From Gammaproteobacteria bacterium (GTDB taxonomy: Bacteria > Pseudomonadota > Gammaproteobacteria > Pseudomonadales > Pseudohongiellaceae): a stretch of 5,300 nt of DNA. Below, one piece after another: positions 1-4,583 of the stretch; position 1 is the stretch's first letter, and each line of letters begins with the position of its first letter. Where the stretch lies: the NCBI GenBank assembly GCA_016762975.1, contig JAESUV010000134.1, positions 1 to 5,300 on the forward strand, written 5' to 3'. Below the pieces are notes generated by a model. It worked only from the letters and a program-made list of their open reading frames with translations, was not told where the DNA came from and did not search any database. Both the position numbers and the translations under genes were made by a program.

Positions 1-465
1 ATGGCGGGATGGTTGCAAAGGGCTGCGGCGCGGAGGGGGGGCAAACCGGGTACGTTGTTGACGTTTTGGGCGGGGGACCTGTTTGACCGAAAGCTGAGTG
101 GTGATCGGGGAGAGTGAATGGAAACCGGGGACCTGCTTTACGTTTTTACGTTTTTGAGTTCAGAGTTCTTTGCATGGCTCTCAGAATCTATTGGCAGGTT
201 CGGGGGAATCTCGCGAGCGATCCGTCGCGGGCGCGCCAGGGGAAACGGCGTCGACCTCTCGCCGTCAGCCCCATTGGCTGGGAAGATGTGGTCATTTACG
301 GCCAGTACGTCCTCGAGAGCAACGGTTTACGTGGTGCCCCTCACGCCCCCCTAAAATAAATTCCAACTATTTGTGGCAAACGGCAATCCATCTCCTAGGT
401 ACAGCCGTAGTTGTATGGACAAGCAGGCAAATGACACCATCTACACACTGAACGAAAGACTCTTC
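1..465. other. Region without a defensible gene
   Basis: No recognisable gene is present. A frame from base 1 to the TGA at 115-117 (38 codons) could be the 3' end of a + strand gene entering from the left, but its product resembles nothing I know. An ATG at 118 directly follows that TGA and has a purine-rich GGGGAG five bases upstream. A GTG at 114 opens an overlapping frame to 359. Neither product has a recognisable motif, and at most one can be real. Small repeats are visible: GGGGACCTG at 73-81 and 127-135, and two tandem TACGTTTT units at 139-154. The stretch should hold the promoter of the precursor gene at 466, but I see no convincing -35/-10 pair. Confidence 0.4.
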
Positions 466-807
466 ATGACCACATCGATACAAGCTAACAATGAGATTCC
501 GTTTGAACAGGCCGCCCAGTTGCGGTCGATGTTGCTTGATAAAAGCTACGACGAAAAAATCTTATCTACTCTGGGAACAGAACACGCGGAACTTAGCGAG
601 AAGTTGCCGCTGGTTCGGAAGATTGCGAGCCAATGTGACAGCGAAGAGTTCCATAACTGGCTGGTGACGAAGGATCTTCCCCTCCTCAAATTGACCAACG
701 CGGAGATGGAAGCAGCTCAGGGCGGCCTCGCCCCTATTGTCATATTTGGGCTGGGCATGCTCATAGGTGCCGCCGTTGGAGCGGCCGTAATTGCCGCGTC
801 ACGATAG
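466..807 (+). CDS. Double-glycine leader bacteriocin-like precursor, peptide A
   Basis: This encodes a 113-residue precursor peptide, probably exported by a C39-peptidase ABC transporter that cuts after a double glycine. Residues 1-87 are a charged, soluble leader ending in KLTNAEMEAAQGG, the classical GG-leader pattern with hydrophobic residues at -12 and -7 and Met/Glu between. Residues 88-113 form a 26-residue hydrophobic core rich in Gly, Ala, Ile and Val. The core has a GxxxGxxxG zipper (G97, G101, G105), a single Ser and a terminal Arg, so it resembles a membrane helix. With no Cys, no Thr and one Ser, lanthionine modification is implausible. I chose the ATG at 466 because it gives exactly the length of the downstream paralogue with both GG sites at 86-87. 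The frame is open further upstream (ATG at 415), but no better ribosome site lies there. It ends in tandem stops, TAG then TGA. The known analogues, class IIb bacteriocins and Caulobacter CdzC/CdzD, have shorter leaders. The bactericidal role is inferred. Confidence 0.8.
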   Translation: MTTSIQANNEIPFEQAAQLRSMLLDKSYDEKILSTLGTEHAELSEKLPLVRKIASQCDSEEFHNWLVTKDLPLLKLTNAEMEAAQGGLAPIVIFGLGMLIGAAVGAAVIAASR

Positions 808-813
808 TGATGC

Positions 814-832
814 AGGCGCTGTGCAAGCGCCT
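814..832 (+). promoter_or_regulatory. Hairpin between the two precursor genes
   Basis: A perfect 7-bp stem, AGGCGCT/AGCGCCT, encloses a 5-nt loop and starts seven bases after the peptide A stop codon. No T-tract follows, so it is not a standard intrinsic terminator. It may stabilise the upstream message or reduce read-through, and so set the ratio of the two precursors. That role is inference; the stem itself is plain in the sequence. Confidence 0.35.
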
Positions 833-909
833 TCTCAGACCGCTACTTAATCTGACCGCACAACTCTTAGGCGCAACGATCAGCGTCGCCACACTAGAAA
901 AGGATGAAA

Positions 910-1251
910 ATGATGCAAACATACACAGCCAACCAAGCAAACTTGCTTCAAGACTACTTTAAAAACAACGAGGTAGATACTACCAAGATGGCCGCAGCGC
1001 TCAGGGAGCACCGGCCAAACTTAAATCAGGAAGACCTGTGGCGGGTGCTGCCTGTGGTATCAAAGATCGCAAGGCAAGCCACGGAATCCGAGTGGGCTAA
1101 CTTTATGAACTCACAGGAGGTGCCGGTCATAAAATTAAGTGCAACTGAGATGGAAGCAATGCGAGGTGGAATCGCTCCACTGCTATTATACGCAGCAGGC
1201 GCCGCGCTTGGCTTTACGATCGCCATGGTGGCCGCCGCCGCCGCATCTTAG
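910..1251 (+). CDS. Double-glycine leader bacteriocin-like precursor, peptide B
   Basis: This is a 113-residue paralogue of the upstream precursor, 102 bases downstream on the same strand, probably the second half of a two-peptide system. The leader ends in KLSATEMEAMRGG at residues 75-87. The 26-residue core is mostly Ala, Leu, Ile and Val with G97xxxG101, aligned with the zipper glycines of peptide A, and finishes in a run of five alanines and Ser. Aligned without gaps, residues 41-90 share 21 of 50 positions with peptide A, including LPxVxKIAxQ and PxxKLxxxEMEAxxGGxAP. Residues 1-40 show almost no similarity. ATG codons at 904, 910 and 913 all fit the frame. I prefer 910 because AAAAGGA lies five bases upstream and the length then equals peptide A. 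The core has one Thr, one Ser and no Cys, so it is likely unmodified. Immunity and export genes are not adjacent in this window. Confidence 0.8.
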   Translation: MMQTYTANQANLLQDYFKNNEVDTTKMAAALREHRPNLNQEDLWRVLPVVSKIARQATESEWANFMNSQEVPVIKLSATEMEAMRGGIAPLLLYAAGAALGFTIAMVAAAAAS

Positions 1252-1374
1252 AATGTCGGGGCGTGAAAAAGCAAAGTAAATTTTGCATAGGCAGAGCGTG
1301 CTCGATGCAGCATGCGAAAAATACCCGAGCGATTTGTGGCGGGACATCCCCCAGTCAAAACGTGAATCAACAAC

Positions 1375-1404
1375 TGTCAACACAGAGGGATGGTGTCGTT
1401 GACA
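1375..1404. promoter_or_regulatory. Inverted repeat TGTCAAC-N16-GTTGACA
   Basis: Perfect 7-bp arms lie 23 bp apart (start to start), in the untranslated stretch between the second precursor gene and the recombinase fragment. It could be a protein-binding dyad. It has no T-tract and its 16-nt loop is too long for a good terminator. The stretch 1252-1490 otherwise shows no gene that I can support. Confidence 0.2.
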
Positions 1405-1490
1405 TGTTCCGCCGTTGCTGCCCGGATATTGTTACGTTTGGAGGTCATCACTAGGAGTGTGGCACAGCAGAGGGGGGTGACTGGTAGACG

Positions 1491-1577
1491 TTAATCCTCG
1501 TCTAGCAAGTCCTCCCTCTCCTGCCGTGTGAGCCCGATATACATGCCAGTATATTTCGTACTGGAGTGCCCTAGGAA
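1491..1577 (-). pseudogene. Tyrosine recombinase, 3' remnant
   Basis: These are the last 28 codons and the TAA stop of a tyrosine recombinase, reading leftward. The fragment contains FLGHSSTKYTGMY, that is the box II histidine and the nucleophilic tyrosine, and ends in ERED-LLDED. The encoded peptide is identical to the C-terminus of the gene at 4497-5300. The 87 bases differ at six sites and all six changes are synonymous, so this copy descends from a gene that was under selection after the two diverged and was broken later. Homology stops at base 1577, exactly where the inverted repeat of the miniature element starts. The N-terminal part and the catalytic Arg, Lys and His-x-x-Arg are absent, so it cannot be functional. 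Confidence 0.92.
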
Positions 1578-1616
1578 AGGGTACCAGGCAGATTGGTGTA
1601 GAATTATACGCTAAGC
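1578..1616 (+). repeat. Left terminal inverted repeat of the miniature element
   Basis: This 39-bp repeat matches the reverse complement of 1897-1935 except at two adjacent bases (TG here, CC in the partner, at 1594-1595). It begins AGGGTACCAGGCAGAT and ends GAATTATACGCTAAGC. Reading outward (minus strand) it contains a perfect TATAAT at 1603-1608, directed into the recombinase fragment, without a good -35 at standard spacing. Confidence 0.88.
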
Positions 1617-1642
1617 CCTTCGCGCACCGCATTCCTTCTTTC

Positions 1643-1668
1643 TGTCCCGAAAGTATACTACGGGGACA
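1643..1668. other. Palindrome, possible resolution/recombination core site
   Basis: A 26-bp imperfect palindrome has outer arms TGTCCC and GGGACA and a perfect central AGTATACT, with three mismatched pairs between. It lies about 30 bp inside the left inverted repeat. Tn3-family transposons and their miniature derivatives commonly keep a res/rst site for a serine or tyrosine resolvase, and a dyad of this size would suit a recombinase dimer. A further GGGACAG occurs at 1736-1742. I do not recognise it as the site of a named resolvase. Confidence 0.35.
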
Positions 1669-1896
1669 AGGGGCTCAAACGTCTGTTTATACGGTTTCCA
1701 GCCCGTTTTCAGGGGTTGTCGCCCGTTATGTTTTTGGGACAGACCGCTGCTCTTGAATTCACCAGCCGCTTATCGCGTTGGTGGTGCACTTCTGTGCCCG
1801 CGATGAGGCTGTTGTTTCTGGTGCAAATTGCGTTTGAGCCCATCTCTGCCAACCCTAGCCAAAAGCCGTGTCTTCAGCAGACCGTCAGCCCCGCCT

Positions 1897-1935
1897 GCTT
1901 AGCGTATAATTCTACACGGATCTGCCTGGTACCCT
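1897..1935 (-). repeat. Right terminal inverted repeat of the miniature element
   Basis: This is the partner of 1578-1616, matching at 37 of 39 positions in inverse orientation. Similarity between the two ends stops inside at the C of TAAGC. Reading outward (+ strand) it has a perfect TATAAT at 1905-1910, antisense to the hypothetical gene to its right. Read on the minus strand as the end of that gene, it codes for seven residues followed by TAG. Confidence 0.88.
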
Positions 1936-2391
1936 CGCCAGCGCTGTGACTTGCGCGCGGTGGTCGGACATCATCTCATTGAGTAATTCGTGGGTGCGGT
2001 TGGTGCTCTCGCTGTGTTGCTCGATGAGTCTTAGGATTAGCTCGTTGCTGTCGATGCCGCCGACCTGTTGCTGCTGTTGCGGTACTGCGACCTCTTCGGC
2101 TTTCTCACGCAAGATGATGAGCGCCGGCTCACTGTCGGCGATCGAGCGACCGTCCGAGAAAACGGGCTCAAGCCTGTAGCGTCCGCCTGCGCCCATTAGA
2201 GAGCGGAATTCCTCCGGCGTGGCCTGCAGGGGAATCATGGCGGGCATGCCGTATTCGTCTCGGACAAGGTCGGGCTTCTTTACGCCAGGGCGGTAGAGCT
2301 TGACGCGCCAACCTGTGGCCCCAACGGGTACGCGAATCGGTTCTCCGGACTCGCTCCATCCTAACGGCAGTACCTCGATAACGTCGGCCAT
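1912..2391 (-). CDS. Unrecognised protein, C-terminus replaced by a transposon end
   Basis: This encodes 159 residues of a protein whose family I do not recognise. Residues 1-75 form a compact, probably globular part (GWRVKLYRPG near 28-37, RDEYGMPAMIPL at 44-55, ATPEEFR at 57-63). A five-glutamine linker lies at 105-109, and residues 115-150 form a charged helical stretch that may be a coiled coil. The ATG at 2391 is preceded by AGGAAAGGGAG nine bases upstream, a strong ribosome site, so I prefer it to the longer frame starting at 2472. Residues 153-159 and the stop are encoded by the inverted repeat of the miniature element, so the natural C-terminus is lost. It is 248 bases downstream of the nucleotidyltransferase gene on the same strand and may share its transcript. 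The protein may still fold, because the lost part follows the helical tail. Confidence 0.65.
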   Translation of the reverse strand: MADVIEVLPLGWSESGEPIRVPVGATGWRVKLYRPGVKKPDLVRDEYGMPAMIPLQATPEEFRSLMGAGGRYRLEPVFSDGRSIADSEPALIILREKAEEVAVPQQQQQVGGIDSNELILRLIEQHSESTNRTHELLNEMMSDHRAQVTALARVPGRSV

Positions 2392-2411
2392 GGTGTTTTG
2401 CTCCCTTTCCT

Positions 2412-2448
2412 GTCCGGTCGGACGTGCTCCAATGCGTCGTTTGCATTG
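2412..2448 (-). promoter_or_regulatory. Two dyads in the leader of the truncated gene
   Basis: CAATGC-N7-GCATTG (2430-2448) and GTCCG-GT-CGGAC (2412-2423) lie side by side just upstream of the ribosome site of the gene starting at 2391. They could be operators or leader hairpins. No convincing -35/-10 pair is visible between 2450 and 2639, so the promoter for this gene was not placed. Confidence 0.28.
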
Positions 2449-2639
2449 AATTCGGGGGGGCGGTATCGACAAAGCGCGCGCGAAGTTGCTAGTGATCCGG
2501 AATAAAACCGAGAAAAACGCGGCGCATCGTTCGGGAAGCCGTTAATTCGGGTGCGTTTCGGATGAAAACAGTAGGTTACGGCGTTCGGTTTGGGTGCTAA
2601 AAATTGGCAGGACGCTTATCGGGGAACCGTTCCGAGGCT

Positions 2640-3692
2640 CTAGTCCTCACCGGTAAGCTCGGCCCAGGCCTGCGGCGAACGCTCCTCTAGCACTGGGCGC
2701 ACTGCCGGGAATGATCGTCGGAGGTGCTTCATCATTCTCTTGGATACAGCGGCAACCGCGTCCTCGATCGCCCCAGGGTACAGGTCTGCCAAGGCAGCAA
2801 GGAGTACGGCCGCTTGCTCGACGTCCTTAGTTGATTTTGCTTCACGTCCGATTCGCAACCGGGATACGACGAGCTTGTGAACCGCAAAGCGCTCAGGTAG
2901 AGGAATCCTCACCGAGCAGCATCCTTCGCGCGCCATTAGCATCGCAGTCTGTGATTCGCTCAGTAGGTATTTTAAGTAGGGCAATGCAGTGGCGTGTGCC
3001 TGTAGTTCAGGCACGGCAACCGTGGGAAAGCTTTCGTTTGCTGACGGGACCAACAAGTCGACGTGAAATCTTGCTTTGCCTTTCTGCTTAAACGAAGTGG
3101 CAGGCTCCTTCCTGTTGAGCGAAGGGACTGCAACGAAGTCGATTCCCGATTCGCACAATATATCCAATAGCCCCTTTGTGGGTACTTTCTTGAATGCCAA
3201 CGCTTCACGTCGGGCAATGTCTATATCCTCGGTCGCGTACGGTGTTGCTCGTACGCCCATGCGATTGAGGAGCACACCATAGGCATGGGAGCCGATGAGC
3301 ATGCCACCCGCCACGAATACACCGTGGTTGTGCAGGGCGGCGAGAGTGCTGTACGTCTTTGCGTCGACGAGGTTAAAGCCCTCGCGTCCGAGCATTCTAA
3401 GTGTTGGGACCAGGTCTTTTACTTCGGCAATCTGCTCCCGCATCGCGTTTGCGACAGTCTCAGCGTCGTCAGAGCCCACGGGCCCCGCGAGGTAGTGCTC
3501 GCGAGGACTCCGGTCGCCATCGAGAAACTTATGAGCAAAATACGCAAAACCAGCCGCATTCGTTCGCTCAATGACAGACCCAGCCGTTCCAAGGAGTACA
3601 GTCTCTTGCCCTAGCGCAAAGGTCTCCATTCCTGCGTATTCTAGGTTCAGTGCTCGATTGTGCTGAGCGTATAGAGGTGTTTTACGGGGCAT
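2640..3692 (-). CDS. Nucleotidyltransferase-fold protein (GSU2403/NTP_transf_8 type)
   Basis: This is a 350-residue protein of the polymerase-beta-like nucleotidyltransferase superfamily. The core signature is complete: a GG at 129-130 leads into GSHAYG at 134-139, D156 and D158 sit in TEDIDIA, and a third Asp, D212, in FHVDLLVP. In this fold these residues bind the nucleotide and two metal ions. An N-terminal YFAHKFLDGDR...YLAGP block (about 50-71) and the C-terminal IPLPERFAVHKL...K.TKDVEQAAVLL region (about 263-298) resemble what I recall of the GSU2403 family. The substrate is unknown; relatives transfer nucleotides to proteins, tRNA or antibiotics, and several act as toxins or in phage defence. 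I chose the ATG at 3692. A GTG at 3704 is in frame, but it lies inside the operator-like repeat and lacks a ribosome site. No partner antitoxin is evident next to it. Confidence 0.8.
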   Translation of the reverse strand: MPRKTPLYAQHNRALNLEYAGMETFALGQETVLLGTAGSVIERTNAAGFAYFAHKFLDGDRSPREHYLAGPVGSDDAETVANAMREQIAEVKDLVPTLRMLGREGFNLVDAKTYSTLAALHNHGVFVAGGMLIGSHAYGVLLNRMGVRATPYATEDIDIARREALAFKKVPTKGLLDILCESGIDFVAVPSLNRKEPATSFKQKGKARFHVDLLVPSANESFPTVAVPELQAHATALPYLKYLLSESQTAMLMAREGCCSVRIPLPERFAVHKLVVSRLRIGREAKSTKDVEQAAVLLAALADLYPGAIEDAVAAVSKRMMKHLRRSFPAVRPVLEERSPQAWAELTGED

Positions 3693-3695
3693 TTT

Positions 3696-3728
3696 TGTAT
3701 CCACAAAGAATCAAAGTCTGTGGATACA
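3696..3728 (-). promoter_or_regulatory. Operator-like inverted repeat at the nucleotidyltransferase start
   Basis: Perfect 10-bp arms, TGTATCCACA-N13-TGTGGATACA, have starts 23 bp apart, roughly two helical turns. The repeat ends three bases before the ATG at 3692 and overlaps the edge of the putative -10. Position and symmetry suit a repressor dimer, possibly autoregulation. A long hairpin over the ribosome site is an alternative. No regulator gene is adjacent. Confidence 0.5.
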
Positions 3729-3754
3729 GTACTGGCCGTTTTCATGGAAGGCAA
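3726..3754 (-). promoter_or_regulatory. Putative sigma70-type promoter for the nucleotidyltransferase
   Basis: On the minus strand TTGCCT (3749-3754) is followed after 17 bases by TACTGT (3726-3731). The match is moderate, 4/6 and 3/6. The spacing is ideal and the -10 abuts the 10-bp inverted repeat. An 8-bp inverted repeat, ACTGGCCG (3731-3738) and CGGCCAGT (3773-3780), brackets the -35 and may be a second binding site. Confidence 0.3.
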
Positions 3755-3768
3755 ATCATCGCCGACTA

Positions 3769-3912
3769 CTACCGGCCAGTGAATAATCCTATCGCCTCCT
3801 CCTCGGAGAGATAGACAAGGATGTCCACGACCCGGCCTCGCAGAAGGCGAAGGGCTTTTTCTCTTAGGTTGGACTTGGAATTGCGTTTGTTGTTTTTGGT
3901 AGCCAAGCCCCT
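3769..3912 (-). pseudogene. Possible 3' end of a decayed gene
   Basis: A minus-strand frame without a good start codon encodes 47 residues ending LRGRVVDILVYLSEEEAIGL plus four residues and tandem TAG stops. The use of G and C at third positions, the charged-then-hydrophobic pattern and the absence of a start look like the tail of a real gene whose front is out of frame. Upstream on the same strand, the other two frames hold coding-like stretches (ENPIRDDYIDSS near 3960-3998, VADEGVVVPWTVKGL near 3908-3952), consistent with one or more frameshifts. I do not recognise the family. It fills much of the 390-bp gap between the divergent nucleotidyltransferase and lipoprotein genes, and chance is not excluded. 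Confidence 0.3.
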
Positions 3913-4082
3913 TTACCGTCCAGGGGACGACCACTCCTTCGTCGGCAACCGGCACCTTTGCTGCTGTCTATGTAGTCATCACGAATAGGATTTTCTGTGA
4001 CGTTCTTGCCGGCGGTGCCGTGTACAGTGAAAGAAGGACTCAAGCAGGTGGGCAGGCAGCCTACTGGAAAGCTCGTAGGAAC

Positions 4083-4388
4083 ATGAAAAACGACAATCAA
4101 ATATTAATTCCATTGATGCTAAGTATCGCCTTGCTCTCCAGCTGCACCATTGCCCTGGGAGGCGCTGGCACAGTCATCGGGTACAACCGCCAACCCGACT
4201 CAGAGGCCGCACCGCCTGCACGGTATCGCGACTCTAAGGGGAAACTGCAATCGCCTTCAGGGCCCATGTCCATTGGAGGGCACCTGGCCGTTGGCGCAGT
4301 CACTGGATTTGTCATCGATATCGTAATTGTGGCACTCATCGCTTCCAAGATCGGCGACTCATGCTTTGGCCCCGATCCGTGCGACTAG
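4083..4388 (+). CDS. Small lipoprotein with a C-terminal hydrophobic helix
   Basis: This is a 101-residue predicted lipoprotein. A short positive start (MKNDN) and hydrophobic h-region (7-18) lead to the lipobox LSSC, with C21 as the acylated residue. Thr at +2 means no inner-membrane retention signal of the Asp type, so outer-membrane sorting is expected. Residues 35-63 are polar and rich in Pro and Ser. A second hydrophobic stretch, about 66-90, contains GAVTG (G71, G75) and is followed by a short tail with C94 and C100. The frame is open upstream to 4020, but the ATG at 4083 puts the lipobox at the right distance. The nearest purine-rich sequences are GGAAAG and an AGGA lying very close to the ATG, so the ribosome site is unremarkable. 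I know no specific family. A protective role against the upstream membrane-active peptides is only speculation. Confidence 0.72.
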   Translation: MKNDNQILIPLMLSIALLSSCTIALGGAGTVIGYNRQPDSEAAPPARYRDSKGKLQSPSGPMSIGGHLAVGAVTGFVIDIVIVALIASKIGDSCFGPDPCD

Positions 4389-4400
4389 ATATCGTCTTGC

Positions 4401-4418
4401 CAGGGGCTTCTGCCCCTG
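4401..4418. terminator. Hairpin between convergent lipoprotein and recombinase genes
   Basis: A perfect stem CAGGGGC-TTCT-GCCCCTG (7 bp, 4-nt loop) sits 12 bases after the lipoprotein stop and 79 bases beyond the recombinase stop. Neither strand shows a T-tract after the stem, so termination would be weak or factor-assisted. Its position between convergent genes makes a bidirectional terminator the best guess. Confidence 0.45.
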
Positions 4419-4496
4419 TGCACTGACCTTGGGCGACGGTTGCATGCTCATTGCGACGAGGCGCCGAGGGGGCATTCAATCCGCCATCGTCCCCGC

Positions 4497-4583
4497 TTAA
4501 TCCTCATCGAGCAAATCCTCTCTCTCCTGCCGTGTGAGTCCGATATACATGCCAGTATATTTCGTACTGGAGTGCCCCAGGAA
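4497..4583 (-). repeat. Intact-gene copy of the 87-bp recombinase direct repeat
   Basis: This is the same sequence as 1491-1577 in the same orientation, 81 of 87 bases matching, 3006 bp away. It is the 3' end of the recombinase gene and continues on into the intact gene, whereas the other copy stops at the miniature element. Confidence 0.93.

Larger units (their letters stand above)
1578..1935. mobile_element. Tn3-family-like miniature inverted-repeat element (TIME/MITE)
   Basis: This is a 358-bp non-autonomous element bounded by 39-bp inverted repeats that match at 37 positions. The ends read AGGGTACC outside and ACGCTAAGC inside. A 38-39-bp length, an outer run of G and an inner TAAG are the known hallmarks of Tn3-family ends. 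Nothing inside is long enough to be a transposase, so it would need one in trans, as described for Tn3-derived miniature elements. The interior (1617-1896) has no convincing gene and carries a palindrome that could be a recombination site. Its borders are confirmed independently: recombinase homology ends at 1577, and the minus-strand gene on the right runs into the other end. No 5-bp target duplication is seen (AGGAA on the left, CGCCA on the right). Confidence 0.8.

Noticed and set aside
373..465. Earlier in-frame starts for peptide A (373 and the ATG at 415)
   Set aside because: They lack a better ribosome site, and the ATG at 466 makes the two precursors exactly equal in length with matching cleavage positions.
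466..1251. Lanthipeptide or other modified RiPP
   Set aside because: The cores contain no Cys and almost no Ser or Thr, and no modifying enzyme is in the window.
1263..1454. 63-codon + strand frame as an immunity gene
   Set aside because: It has a GTG start without proper ribosome-site spacing, no hydrophobic segment and no recognisable motif.
1716..1949. 77-codon frame inside the miniature element as a passenger gene
   Set aside because: It runs through the inverted repeat, has no ribosome site and shows no known motif; most likely a chance frame.
2623..2633. GGAACCGTTCC palindrome as terminator of the nucleotidyltransferase gene
   Set aside because: A 5-bp stem with a single-base loop cannot form a stable RNA hairpin and no T-tract follows.
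3702..3704. GTG as start of the nucleotidyltransferase
   Set aside because: It lies inside the perfect inverted repeat, has no Shine-Dalgarno sequence and adds only four residues.
3647..3955. Minus-strand frame of 102 codons overlapping the nucleotidyltransferase start
   Set aside because: It overlaps a well-supported gene in another frame; only its upstream part might be remnant coding sequence, noted separately.
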